NCBI RefSeq assembly: GCF_007004655.1
Contig: NZ_ML660102.1
Coordinates: 1-64,000 of the forward strand
Length of the DNA: 64,000 nucleotides
Direction of reading: 5' to 3'
DNA from: Exilibacterium tricleocarpae
GTDB lineage: Bacteria > Pseudomonadota > Gammaproteobacteria > Pseudomonadales > Cellvibrionaceae
Below, piece after piece: positions 28,496 through 38,030 of this stretch. The notes beneath the pieces are model-generated. The model worked only from the letters and a program-made list of their open reading frames with translations, made no database searches and was not told where the DNA came from. Numbering within the stretch: the stretch's first letter is position 1; each line of letters begins with the position of its first letter. Both the position numbers and the translations under genes were made by a program.

Positions 28496-29368
28496 TTACA
28501 GGATAACGGTGCGGTTGCCGTTCATTACGACACGCTCTTCGCAATGCAGCTTCACGGCGCGGGCCAGTGCCGTGGCCTCAATGTCGTGGCCGACATGAAC
28601 CATCTGCTCGGCCGTCAGGCGATGATCGATCGGTTCGACCTCTTGCACGATGATCGGACCTTCATCCAGGTCGGCGGTGACATAGTGGGCCGTCGCGCCG
28701 ATCACCTTCACACCGCGATCATGGGCCTGATGATAGGGTTTGGCCCCTTTGAAACCGGGCAGGAAAGAGTGGTGGATATTGATGGCGCGCGGCCCCAGGT
28801 GCTCACAGAGTCCGTCGGACAGGATCTGCATATAACGCGCCAGCACCAACAGGTCGACGTCATACTCCGCCAGCAGGCGCAGAATCTGCGCCTCTTGCTG
28901 CGGTTTGGTGGCCGGGGTAATGGGCAGATAGTGATAAGGCAGGCCGTAGAACTCCACCACTGCGCGGCAATTTTCGTGGTTGGATATCACACCGACGATG
29001 TCGATATCCAAAGCACCGCAACACCATTTGGTCAGCAGTACATTCAGGCAATGGTTGTACTTGGAAACCGCTACCAATACGCGCCGCCGAGCGCTGGCCG
29101 AGCGCAGAACATACTCCATACCCAACTCCTGGGCCAGCAGGGCGATAATCTGCTTAAATTCACTCATGGGAACATTCAGCGTCCGGTCGTCAAACACCGT
29201 GCGGGAAAAAAACTGTCCGGTATCCGGATCACCATAGTGAGAAATTTCAGTAATAAAAGCGCCGTTGCTATAAAGGGTATTGGAAACGCTGGCCAGTACA
29301 CCCAACTGATCCCGGCACTTGAAGGTGAGAATATACTGGCTATACGCCGGCGTTACTATGGCGGACAT
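28496..29368 (-). CDS. purU: formyltetrahydrofolate deformylase
   Basis: Hydrolyses 10-formyl-THF to formate and THF, recycling the folate that sarcosine oxidase loads with one-carbon units. The 290-residue product has an N-terminal ACT domain (CRDQLGVLASVSNTLY) and a formyltransferase-fold catalytic domain with NIHHSFLPGFKG and the aspartate in YVTADLDEGPI. It heads the operon, 25 bp before soxB. A purU gene in sarcosine/betaine catabolic clusters is well known. The 18-bp tandem repeats in its 5' region are unexplained. Confidence 0.96.
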   Translation of the reverse strand: MSAIVTPAYSQYILTFKCRDQLGVLASVSNTLYSNGAFITEISHYGDPDTGQFFSRTVFDDRTLNVPMSEFKQIIALLAQELGMEYVLRSASARRRVLVAVSKYNHCLNVLLTKWCCGALDIDIVGVISNHENCRAVVEFYGLPYHYLPITPATKPQQEAQILRLLAEYDVDLLVLARYMQILSDGLCEHLGPRAINIHHSFLPGFKGAKPYHQAHDRGVKVIGATAHYVTADLDEGPIIVQEVEPIDHRLTAEQMVHVGHDIEATALARAVKLHCEERVVMNGNRTVIL

Positions 29369-29391
29369 GATGGAAACTACCTTGCTTCAAC

Positions 29392-29463
29392 TACTTTGAC
29401 TCAGCTACTTACTTTGACCCAGCTACTTACTTTGACCGAGCTACTTACTTTGACCGAGCTACT
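29392..29463. repeat. four tandem 18-bp repeats upstream of purU
   Basis: Units 29392-29409, 29410-29427, 29428-29445 and 29446-29463 follow the consensus tactttgaccgagctact. The last two are identical and the first two differ by one or two bases. They begin 24 bp upstream of the purU start, within its leader or promoter. Each unit contains agcta, and the array is too short and lacks spacers for a CRISPR. Confidence 0.9.
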
Positions 29464-29466
29464 TTG

Positions 29467-30162
29467 AAATTACGGTTTAGCTGCCAGGGTTTGCCTGCGG
29501 TTCAACCACTTTTTCATATTGAGTAATGCCACGAGTATCGCGATCGTGCTTCGCAGCACATCCTTATTAAGACACAGGGATTATACATAAGTCAACGGGA
29601 TTATAAGCATCCGCAACACGGGTGCTTCACCGCCGATCCGGCTTTTGGCAAGGCCCACGTTTGCACCGGAAAAAGTGCTTTTTGGCCGATAATTGCCTGC
29701 CTGAATAGCGTAGACTCGCCGGGTGGACTCAACTGCATTGGAACTCAATCGTCCTCACCCCTTCGATAGTATCCGCTACACATTTCTGTACAGGTTTTTG
29801 ATAGAGAGGCAATACCGATGCGGGCATTATGCGGGATAAAGGCGGCAAGCTCGGCGCCGCTTCGCCCTATGTTACCAATGGTCAGGCGCTGGCTTACTGA
29901 GGCGGCATCAAGATGGCACGATTGCTGTTACTCAAAGGAAAAAATCATAAAGTTGCCATGAAAGAAACGCTGTGCCACAAATCCGATCTAGCAGAGGCCC
30001 GATAGCGGTCTGAGCCCGGCCTACCTTCTCTCTTCGAAAAAGAACTGATAATCTGTTACTGAGTTGTACAGCCAGCAGATTATAAAAATTTTCTTAGTAA
30101 CAATATTTTTTCTTACTCCCTGTTTTGGATTTCTCGATACGTGAACAGTGTACAGTGGGTAA
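29467..30162. other. intergenic region upstream of the sarcosine operon
   Basis: About 700 bp with no supported gene. A short open stretch near 29820-30000 (frames with KGGKLGAASPYVTNG) could be decayed coding sequence, but it is not recognised. No glycine-riboswitch motifs were found. Confidence 0.45.
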
Positions 30163-30350
30163 GGCTCGGCGGGGGTTCGCGATCCCGATCAATCAGGGCG
30201 CGTTTAAGCTTGCCTGTCGCCCCGGCGTTTTTAGGCGAGGACTGTTCGAATCCCAATTTTTTTGCAAAGCAAAAAAATGGTTGAGTTCCGCAGCCGCCGG
30301 GGCGACAGGCAAGCTTGCGCCCGATCGGGATCGCGAACCCCCGCCGAGCC
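30163..30350. repeat. long GC-rich inverted repeat
   Basis: The right arm 30295-30350 (56 bp) is complementary to the left arm 30163-30227, apart from two short insertions in the left arm (aatca at 30191 and gttt near 30202). The 67-bp spacer has an inner hairpin, tttttttgc to gcaaaaaaa. It is unrelated in sequence to the 30-bp-arm family. It lies 100 bp beyond the 3' end of the S9 peptidase gene. Confidence 0.9.
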
Positions 30351-30454
30351 GCGGTGTGGCAGGTAAAAAATTTAGAACGCCAAACCTTGCCAAAGAATCG
30401 CCCAACGAGCTTCTAGTATTACCTAAAAGCACCGACGTACCCTTCCCTACACCG

Positions 30455-32470
30455 CTAACCCCGCGGCGGCATATGCAATAAAAACCAGCCGATCAGGCGG
30501 GTAGTATGGTCGATGACCTCCGGGAAACTGCGAATACCGTGCCCAGCCGTCGGATACTCGGTACAAACCGACTCGACCTCGTTTTCCAGCAGGGCGCGGT
30601 GAAATTCCAACGCCTGGGTCGGCGGCGTATTCTGGTCGCGCGCACCAGCCAACAGCAGCGTCGGCGTTTTGACCTGGCCCGCGTGCATGGCCGGGCTGCG
30701 GTGGAAATAGTGGTTGTCGGTAGCGTAGGGACTGGCGCCGAGCAACCACTGGTCGCAACTGGGCACCTGGCAGGTAAAATGCTGGCTGTACCAGTTACAA
30801 ATCGGCGAAATCGGCACCGCGGCGGCAAAGCGCTGGTCCTGGGTAATCAGCCAGGCCGACATAAAGCCGCCGTAACTGATGCCGGTGACGCCGATGCGCT
30901 GTGGGTCGGCGATACCGGCATCAACCAGGTAATCGATACCGGCGAGATAATCGCGCGCATCTTCACCGCCCGGGTCGCCCTGTACCTGGCGGGCAAATGC
31001 CTGGCCGCGCGTACTGGAACCGCGGGGGTTGGGATACAGTGACGCATAGCCCTTATCGGCCAGCAGTTTACAACCGCGCAAATTGCCCATCCAGCGGTTG
31101 CGGCAGGCCCAGATCGGACCGCCGTGAATATCCATAATCAACGGGAACGGGCCTTCACCCGGGGGTTTGACTAACAGGCCATGGATTTCCTGGCCGTCGC
31201 CCGCCCGCCAGCGCACCGGCTCGATTGTCGCATCACAAAAACCCTCCGCCCGACTGGCCTCACTGGCGAGTGATAGCGCCACGCGGTAGTCGCCGTCGCG
31301 CACCACCACCAGTTCCGGCGCCACGGCATAGGCCTGGGCGATAGCGACAACACCGCCTTCAGCCAGCGGCCATATATAGGGATACCAGGCATTAAAAACG
31401 CGGTCCGTACCCGCCCATTGTTCGGTCGCGACACCGGTGGTGACATCGAGGTCGCCTACCACAGTTTCAAACTCGCGGTGACCGGTGTAGGCCAACTCGC
31501 GGTCGTTGCGCCACACGGCATGGGTGATATCGACCGCATGGGTATCCACATCGCGGGCCTGACCGGATTGGGCATCGATCAACAACAATCTGCCGCAGAC
31601 CACCAACCGATCGCTGCACACCGCCTCGATCACGGCGATATGACGGCCGTCCGGCGAACCGGCGGGCATACCGATTTGGTCCTCCGGCGCATAAACAAAC
31701 CGCTCTTTGCCCGTAGCGACGTCAATGACATACAGCCCGGCGCTATACCATGAGCCTTCGGTGTGTGCAGTGGAAGCCACAGCCAGTACAGTATCACTGC
31801 CAAGCCAGGCGCCTTCCCAGGTGTTCAACCCCCTGCGGCTGAGACGCGACACCTCACCGGAGCGCAGATCATAAACGCACAGCCAGCGCCACAGATTATC
31901 AGCCGCGCCACTGTCGATCCTCGGTGCCCACGGGGGATGGTCGCCGTCGCGCGACACCGTGGTGGTGCCGCCCTGGGCCCCGGCGAGATCGGCGCCCAGT
32001 CCGGCAACCACCAGCAGAATACGACCACTGTCCGGCGACCAGCAGATATGCTCCACCATGCCCTCTATAGCGGGTGTGGCCACCACAGCCCCCAGACCGT
32101 CGGCCGAGGTCAGGTAGAGTTGAAAAACGCCCGCCTCAACGCGGTCGGACAAAAACGCCAAGCGGCTGCCATCGGGGGCCCAGCGCGGATAGCTATCACT
32201 GTAATGGTCATCGCCATCGCCACCGGTTATGCGAGTGACGGCACCCGTTTGCAGATCGGCGATGCAGGCGCGGGTGCGCGGCGGCGCGGCCATAGTATTG
32301 AATACGGTGCCGGTAAAGCCGGCAAAACGACCGCAGGGTGAGGCACAGATATCCACCCCATCGCTGATAAAGTCAGCGCCCGGGTTGTATAGGGCCTGAA
32401 AAAAACCTTCCACTTCTTTGTATAACGGCTCGCCGCGCAGGTCGCGCTGCGTGAACTTTGCTCTTTGCAT
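30455..32470 (-). CDS. S9-family serine peptidase (prolyl oligopeptidase/acylaminoacyl-peptidase type)
   Basis: Cleaves short peptides. The 671-residue product has an N-terminal beta-propeller (repeated blades such as DSYPRWAPDGSRLAFLS and CWSPDSGRIL) that gates access, and a C-terminal alpha/beta-hydrolase domain. The nucleophile is Ser532 in GISYGG, with Asp612 (GARDQ) and His644 (AGHG) completing the triad. No signal peptide is evident, so it is probably cytoplasmic. It shares strand with the upstream TetR gene across a 426-bp gap. The wider neighbourhood of GGT-like, amidohydrolase and TonB-receptor genes fits peptide use. Confidence 0.92.
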   Translation of the reverse strand: MQRAKFTQRDLRGEPLYKEVEGFFQALYNPGADFISDGVDICASPCGRFAGFTGTVFNTMAAPPRTRACIADLQTGAVTRITGGDGDDHYSDSYPRWAPDGSRLAFLSDRVEAGVFQLYLTSADGLGAVVATPAIEGMVEHICWSPDSGRILLVVAGLGADLAGAQGGTTTVSRDGDHPPWAPRIDSGAADNLWRWLCVYDLRSGEVSRLSRRGLNTWEGAWLGSDTVLAVASTAHTEGSWYSAGLYVIDVATGKERFVYAPEDQIGMPAGSPDGRHIAVIEAVCSDRLVVCGRLLLIDAQSGQARDVDTHAVDITHAVWRNDRELAYTGHREFETVVGDLDVTTGVATEQWAGTDRVFNAWYPYIWPLAEGGVVAIAQAYAVAPELVVVRDGDYRVALSLASEASRAEGFCDATIEPVRWRAGDGQEIHGLLVKPPGEGPFPLIMDIHGGPIWACRNRWMGNLRGCKLLADKGYASLYPNPRGSSTRGQAFARQVQGDPGGEDARDYLAGIDYLVDAGIADPQRIGVTGISYGGFMSAWLITQDQRFAAAVPISPICNWYSQHFTCQVPSCDQWLLGASPYATDNHYFHRSPAMHAGQVKTPTLLLAGARDQNTPPTQALEFHRALLENEVESVCTEYPTAGHGIRSFPEVIDHTTRLIGWFLLHMPPRG

Positions 32471-32896
32471 CAGTTAACCCAATAGCGTCCCACCTCTGCC
32501 CGCAACATCGCCGATTGTGGGTCTTGCCCGGCATAGGCACTATAGTGACAACCTGCCTAGTCTTCTCGAAGCGATCCGGGGGCAGCAGGCCCTTTGACCT
32601 TCAGTTTAACTACGCCGCCACCGAGAGAATGGATGCTTTCGCACTCTTTTTGGGTGGTATCGCACTTTTGCGTCGATGTGCGCTTGGCTGCTCGGCCCCC
32701 GAGCCGACTACCGTGCAGACCCCTGACCTTGTAAACAGAAGCTTCAGGGCAAACGCAGCCGGACCAAAGCAGAAGAGGAAAACAACAAGTTATCAAGGTT
32801 GATGGCAAGACCTGTGCCGGCGCCCCACCCCAAGGGCTGTCTAATTACCCGCAAGTACCGTTTATTGGGTGGCAATACGTTAGCGAACGTGGCCGA
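32471..32896. other. intergenic region between S9 peptidase and TetR genes
   Basis: No gene or strong structural element was recognised on either strand. The promoter of the minus-strand peptidase gene is expected here, but I could not point to one. Confidence 0.4.
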
Positions 32897-33538
32897 TCAG
32901 GCATTCACAGGTGCCGACAAACCGGCGGCATTATAGTCCAGGTAGAGGGAGCCCAACTTCTTCAGGCTGCAGCTCATATCGCCAAGGTAGGAGTTCTTCA
33001 GGCTTTTGTAATCCGCAATTCCCCGAACGATACTGCTGACGCAATAGTTCAAGCGCTGCATCAGCAGCTTGCGGGGAATCCCCGGCAACGCTTTCGCAAA
33101 AAGCTTTTTAAACCGGGCCATTGTCTTGGCGGCGAAACGATTAAGGATTGAACGAACATGCTCACCCCCTTCAGTTTCCATCCGTGCCAGAAAGCGCACG
33201 GCATGGTAGCCCCAGGCCTCGTTCTCCACGAGTTGCAAATAGGGTGAGATAAATGCCTGGAGAATATCCCGCACATCGACCTCGGGACCCGCCGCCTCGA
33301 CATCGGCAAGCGCCTTCTCCCGGGCCTCTTCAAACCAGTCCTGAATATATTCCACCACCGCCTCCACCAACCCCGGCTTACTGCCGAAGTGGTAGTGCAG
33401 CGCCGAGTTGTTCTTGGCCCCGGCTTCGCGGTTGATCATGCGCAGGGAAACACCGTCGATACCCTGTTCGGCGAACAATCTTATGGCCGCCAGAATCAGG
33501 CGTTGTTTACTTTGGTCTGAGGCGCTTAATGCCTCCAT
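32897..33538 (-). CDS. TetR-family transcriptional regulator
   Basis: A 213-residue DNA-binding repressor. The N-terminal helix-turn-helix covers about residues 10-55 (LILAAIRLFAEQGIDGVSLRMI, then SALHYHFGSKPGLVEAVVEY), the standard TetR arrangement. The C-terminal helical domain resembles those seen with fatty-acid or small-ligand regulators but identifies no ligand. Likely targets are the S9 peptidase gene downstream or its own promoter. Confidence 0.88.
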   Translation of the reverse strand: MEALSASDQSKQRLILAAIRLFAEQGIDGVSLRMINREAGAKNNSALHYHFGSKPGLVEAVVEYIQDWFEEAREKALADVEAAGPEVDVRDILQAFISPYLQLVENEAWGYHAVRFLARMETEGGEHVRSILNRFAAKTMARFKKLFAKALPGIPRKLLMQRLNYCVSSIVRGIADYKSLKNSYLGDMSCSLKKLGSLYLDYNAAGLSAPVNA

Positions 33539-34032
33539 GGACAGGTCCTTTTAACGGTTAGATCTTAACGATTAGATACAAGTTACTAATCAGATACAAG
33601 TTACTACAAAGTAATGACTCGACTATTGACAAGTCTCTGGCAGGAAAGTGCGAAGAGATTACTGTGATGCCCTTTACCGGTCTATATTCATTGCGAAACG
33701 GCTATTTCAACGCGGCTGTTTTGAAGCCGCTGTTTCAAGGAGTCTATCTTCAAGCAGCTACCTCAAAGCACCTATCTAAAAGCACCTATCTCAAAGCACC
33801 TATTCCACAAAGTCTGCTTTACAAGGTTTACTTTATAGCCTGCACGCCAAAACGGCCGTTGCAAAATGCCAGTTTCAAAATCACGACCCTGGCACGCTTT
33901 CCCAAAGCGTCGGCTGCAACCTTCACCCCCGAGCTTGTGCGGCAAACTCTAGCCATTTATAAGCCAATATGCAAGCGCCGCAATGTCCGCCAGACAGCCG
34001 CACGGACCCTGCAGCTACCGCCGGTCGTCATA
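33539..34032. other. intergenic region holding a 14-bp tandem repeat
   Basis: Apart from four 14-bp tandem units at 33744-33799 nothing is supported. A plus-strand frame running through 33664-34074 is mainly translated repeat and overlaps the end of the opposite-strand gene, so I do not call it. Confidence 0.5.
33744..33799. repeat. four tandem 14-bp repeats
   Basis: Units at 33744, 33758, 33772 and 33786 follow the consensus ctatctcaaagcac, each differing by one to three bases, with weaker copies on both sides. No function is evident. Confidence 0.85.
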
Positions 34033-35115
34033 CTACCGGTGATGCAGGATTTTCCAGATTCCCACCGTCACTAACGGTAGAATCAGCACGGCAATAAACA
34101 CCAGCGTTAACACACCGTAACCCCGTGCGATCAAATCGACTATACCGATGGTTTGCGCAGCATAAATCGCCAGCCCCAGAAAACCGAGTGAGACCAGCGG
34201 TCGGGCAAATCGCGGCAGACGTCTATTGCGCTCGTGGAAGGCGGTGTCAAGTCGCTGGTTTACCGCGTGCAGCATAGCCGTACCGGTTTCCACAAAGGTG
34301 CCAAATACAACTACCTGAAAAATCAGCGCCAGCCAGCCGATACCCAGTTCCGCCATCAGCACCGATGCCGGCACCGGCGCGGCACCGATATCCGGGTAGT
34401 GCGCCATCATGGTGACAAAAAACAACACGGCCGGAATCACAGCAATGGCACCGGCGATCAAACCGGCACCCAGCGTTTCTCTGCGCGTTGTATGTGTAGA
34501 TACGGCAAATAACACCGCCGGCAGCACCGCCAAGTTATAGCCGGAATACAGGATACCACTGCCGAGCCAGTCCGCATTTTTTAACGGTTGCTTGTAGGCC
34601 TCGACAATATCCCCGCCAAAATGCTGCACAGTGAATATAAAAAGTAACAGGTAAACTCCGTAAAGCAGGACAGACCAGCCCGCCAAAACGCGCTTGATAA
34701 GCGCCGAACCGGCAAATGTCAGCAACCCAATCAAACCGATCAGTCCCAGGGTACCGGCAATGGCCGGCACCCCGAAGCTGGCCGCGGTCAACCGGCCCGC
34801 GGCGGAACTGATAACCGATAACACCAGCAACAATTGCAGCAGGTAGGCCACTTCAAATACAAACCAGCCCCGGCCCAACAGTTGGCGGCAAAAACTGCGG
34901 TAGTCGTAGCTGCGCGTCACCCGCGCCATCTCAAAACCCAGGGCCATGACGACACCAAAGACCAACCCCGACACCAGCAAACCCAGTACCCCGCCGAGCG
35001 GCCCGGCGGCAAAAAAGAATTCGACCAGTTCCCGGCCGGTGGCATAACCACCGCCGATCACGACAGATTGAAAAATAAAGCCCGGCAGCAGGTATTTGCG
35101 GAAGAAGGGAAGCAT
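34033..35115 (-). CDS. YkvI-like membrane transporter (APC superfamily, COG3949 type)
   Basis: A 360-residue inner-membrane protein with about ten hydrophobic helices. The N-terminus (LLPGFIFQSVVIGGGYATGRELVEFFF) is the signature of uncharacterised YkvI proteins, distant relatives of amino-acid/cation symporters. I start at ATG 35115, because the alternative TTG at 35133 falls in the T tract of the TonB-receptor terminator. It is the next gene downstream of the receptor on the same strand. Import of an amino acid or small peptide product is an inference from context. Confidence 0.8.
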   Translation of the reverse strand: MLPFFRKYLLPGFIFQSVVIGGGYATGRELVEFFFAAGPLGGVLGLLVSGLVFGVVMALGFEMARVTRSYDYRSFCRQLLGRGWFVFEVAYLLQLLLVLSVISSAAGRLTAASFGVPAIAGTLGLIGLIGLLTFAGSALIKRVLAGWSVLLYGVYLLLFIFTVQHFGGDIVEAYKQPLKNADWLGSGILYSGYNLAVLPAVLFAVSTHTTRRETLGAGLIAGAIAVIPAVLFFVTMMAHYPDIGAAPVPASVLMAELGIGWLALIFQVVVFGTFVETGTAMLHAVNQRLDTAFHERNRRLPRFARPLVSLGFLGLAIYAAQTIGIVDLIARGYGVLTLVFIAVLILPLVTVGIWKILHHR

Positions 35116-35131
35116 CTGGCGCTGATCACCC

Positions 35132-35178
35132 AAAAAAGAGGGCCTGACAAAGCGAGGGATAAGTCGCTGTGCAGGCCC
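35132..35178 (-). terminator. intrinsic terminator after the TonB-dependent receptor
   Basis: On the minus strand GGGCCTG pairs with CAGGCCC, with an inner AGCGA/TCGCT stem, followed by CTCTTTTTT. It lies between the receptor stop and the YkvI-like start. Confidence 0.75.
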
Positions 35179-35204
35179 AAATGACGTCTGTCAGTGAGGT
35201 AGTA

Positions 35205-37685
35205 CTAGAAATTGAACGATACGGTCACGCCGTACTCGCGTCCCCTGGCAAGGACTTCCTGCTGGCCGGTGCCGGAATCCGACAAAAGCGCCAACCGATA
35301 GGTTTCGTCAAAAACGTTGTCGACATATCCTCTAACGACGATATCCTGCTGCGGGAATACATAAGAGAGGCTGAGGTCCACCACGGTATGTTCCCCACCC
35401 TTCACTGTCGATAGATCACCGATACCCAGTTCTTTTTGCGCCTGGAAGCGAGGATCGGACTCCGAGGTAATGGTCGACAGTAGAAAGTTTTGATCGCTTT
35501 CGTAAGACACCTCGATTCTGGGAATAAGGATGCCGTTGTCACCCATAGGTACGTTGTACTGTGCAGAAGTAAACAACCGGTATTCAGGCGTTCTCAGCGT
35601 TTCGCTGCCTGACAGATCGATAATCCGACCGTCGATGGCGTCTGCCACATTGTCAAACTCATCGTACTCGCCATCGGTCCAGGCTGCCGTCAATGCCACT
35701 TGCAATCGTTCGATCGGTTCGGCCACCAGTTCAAGTTCCAGACCGAGGATATCCGCCGACGCATCATTCGAGATAAGGGACTGGAAGCCCGTGGTGGGGT
35801 TACCGACGGTTGTCTGCACCTGCAAATTATCGTAATCGTAGTAGAACAGCGTGCTCGCCAGGCGCATGCGGCCCTCCATCAGGGTCATCCGCATACCGGT
35901 TTCGTAACTCCACAATTCCTCTTCGTCGTAGGGCGCCTGGAAGGCATCATTGGCACTGCCGCTCGGCGGTGGCGGCGCCAGACCCAATAAGATATTCAAA
36001 GGCCCGGTGTCAAGCGCGTTAAAACCGCCGCTCTTAAAGCCTTTTGAAACAGCGGCGTAAAACAGGCGATCTTCATTTGGCAGCCACTCCAACGCAACCC
36101 GCGGCGTAAAGGCATCAAAGCTGGCCTCATCCGTAGTTCCGGCGGTCAGCGGTTCATCAAAAAAGGCCACGATATTGTTCACCACATCGCCGACCGTACC
36201 ACCTTCAAAAGGTAGCTGGGCCAGGGGCCCGGCCAGAAACTCTTCGACCTCATCCCGGTTGGCCACGCTGCGCAGATTATCTGACGTGGTCTGGAAAGTT
36301 TTGTCCTCATCGCTGTAGCGCAACCCCAAAGTGGCACGCCATTGATCGGAAATAGTGTAGGTCCCCTGGGCAAATATCGCCCAGGCTTCTGTTTCGATGG
36401 TGGAATCAAAGTTGGACTGGCTGTTGGCCAGGACCCCGGAAAAGCCCAACTCACCCAAGCCTACGTCAAAGTTGCGCAGACCACCAAACCGCCCCAGCCC
36501 ACGAGATGTTTCGTCGTAGTAGAAGGCACCGAGAATCCATTCAAATTTACCGCCGGACGGCGATAAGAGTTGTACTTCCTGCGAGAACGATTCCGAGTCG
36601 CTTGGTGTAATGGCGGTAGCTATAGGCGAATTGGTACCGTCGTTGTCGAAAACCCGGGTCGATTCGAAGCGCCGGTAACCGCTGACGGACTTGAAAGTGT
36701 AGCCGCCAAAATCCCAGGTAACGGTTGCACCCGCACCCCGGTTCCTGAGTTGCGCATCGCCGGTATCGGCAAAGTCCTGGTTGCTTTCAAAACGGTCGTC
36801 AGTCAATACCTGCGGCACCCCGAACAAGGGACCGGCCTCGGCGATATCCCGGGGGCCGATCCAGCTCTTTCTGATGGGCAGTACGCCGAACCCGTTGTCC
36901 TCCTCGTAGTCCGCCTGCAACACCACCTCTAGGTTACCGGTGACCTCAAACACAACCGAGCCGTTAAAGGCTTCAGAGTCGACTATTTTCTCCCGAAAAG
37001 GAGAGCTGGGGTCGAACACATTCTCGACATAATTTTCCTGTGTCGATCGAACATAGCTGCCTCTCACCCATAGCCTGTCCGCCACCACCGGGCCGCCGGC
37101 GGCAATTGCCCCTGTATACTTGTCGTATCTGCCGCCTTCCAGGCGACCGTTGACCCGCCACTCGGAACCGGGCCGGTTGGATATGATATTGATGGCGCCA
37201 CCGGTGGCGTTGCGACCGTAGAGCGTCCCCTGGGGGCCGCGCAAGACCTCGACCCGCTCGATATCAATAAAGTCCTGGAACGCCACTGCGTGGCGGGACA
37301 CATAAACGCCGTCACGATAAATAGCGACATTGGGGTCGGCACCGACACCCTGCACACCCGTGCCGATACCGCGAATAAACACCGAGCCGCCGCCGGCTTC
37401 GCTGGGTGAAATTTCCAGTCCCGGAACCTGTTCGGTCAGTCCGGTCAAATCACTTATACCCGAGCGCTCTAGCTGTGAGCCGGAAAAGGCACTAATGGCA
37501 ATCGGAATTTCAAACAGTTCCTGTTCACGTTTCTGCGCCGTCACGACTATCTCGTCCAATAAAGCATCCGGCGTCTCCTGGGAAACAACAGGTAACGACA
37601 AGGAGAACGCCGCACAGATCGAACCACCGACCAGCCAAGTATTCGCCTTGCGCACGTCCCGATAACACTGAGTCTTTCTGAACAT
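35205..37685 (-). CDS. TonB-dependent outer-membrane receptor
   Basis: Energised uptake across the outer membrane. The 826-residue product has a signal peptide after a short charged N-terminus, a likely TonB box (DEIVVTAQ) near residue 45, a plug domain (IPIAISAFSGSQL, then VEVLRGPQGTLYGRNATGGAINI) and a 22-strand barrel ending in a terminal phenylalanine (VTVSFNF). It belongs to the large non-siderophore class common in marine Gammaproteobacteria; no ligand-specific feature is visible. It is divergent from the TetR gene at 38031 across 345 bp, so that regulator probably controls it. Confidence 0.95.
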   Translation of the reverse strand: MFRKTQCYRDVRKANTWLVGGSICAAFSLSLPVVSQETPDALLDEIVVTAQKREQELFEIPIAISAFSGSQLERSGISDLTGLTEQVPGLEISPSEAGGGSVFIRGIGTGVQGVGADPNVAIYRDGVYVSRHAVAFQDFIDIERVEVLRGPQGTLYGRNATGGAINIISNRPGSEWRVNGRLEGGRYDKYTGAIAAGGPVVADRLWVRGSYVRSTQENYVENVFDPSSPFREKIVDSEAFNGSVVFEVTGNLEVVLQADYEEDNGFGVLPIRKSWIGPRDIAEAGPLFGVPQVLTDDRFESNQDFADTGDAQLRNRGAGATVTWDFGGYTFKSVSGYRRFESTRVFDNDGTNSPIATAITPSDSESFSQEVQLLSPSGGKFEWILGAFYYDETSRGLGRFGGLRNFDVGLGELGFSGVLANSQSNFDSTIETEAWAIFAQGTYTISDQWRATLGLRYSDEDKTFQTTSDNLRSVANRDEVEEFLAGPLAQLPFEGGTVGDVVNNIVAFFDEPLTAGTTDEASFDAFTPRVALEWLPNEDRLFYAAVSKGFKSGGFNALDTGPLNILLGLAPPPPSGSANDAFQAPYDEEELWSYETGMRMTLMEGRMRLASTLFYYDYDNLQVQTTVGNPTTGFQSLISNDASADILGLELELVAEPIERLQVALTAAWTDGEYDEFDNVADAIDGRIIDLSGSETLRTPEYRLFTSAQYNVPMGDNGILIPRIEVSYESDQNFLLSTITSESDPRFQAQKELGIGDLSTVKGGEHTVVDLSLSYVFPQQDIVVRGYVDNVFDETYRLALLSDSGTGQQEVLARGREYGVTVSFNF

Positions 37686-38030
37686 TACCTTCCCCCGAAT
37701 AGTTTCTCACTTATTGTTGTAGTACACATAAGTAATACCAGTAACAGATTTATTCATTGGCATACTTTGATTTAAGCTCGATTCTATCTGAGTTTCCACA
37801 CCGGCAACTGGATAATCGGTACCATATTCAGGGCTATCGTTACTATTGCTTAGCCGCCGTGTAACAAACGGACGGCAAAGGCCTCCCATCTACCAGCGCG
37901 AGTTGACCGCCTCTTGTTCGTGCGGACATTGAGGGCAGCGGCGACAGCAGTCCCGATAGTAACTTTTAGTAACGTTAGCACCAATCTGAGTACCTAAACC
38001 CCTTGACATTCACTGGCCAATACCAAATCC
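37686..38030. promoter_or_regulatory. divergent control region between TonB receptor and TetR gene
   Basis: This 345-bp gap must hold promoters for both genes. A TTGACA at 38003-38008 points toward the TetR gene but has only a poor -10. No perfect operator palindrome stood out. Confidence 0.4.

Noticed and set aside
29392-29463. CRISPR-like array
   Set aside because: The 18-bp units are directly adjacent with no unique spacers and no cas genes are nearby.
30241-30270. gttcgaatccc, resembling a tRNA T-arm
   Set aside because: No acceptor stem, anticodon arm or D-arm can be folded around it; it is part of the spacer of a long inverted repeat.
33664-34074. 136-codon plus-strand frame
   Set aside because: Much of it is a translation of a 14-bp tandem repeat and its end overlaps the YkvI-like gene on the other strand.
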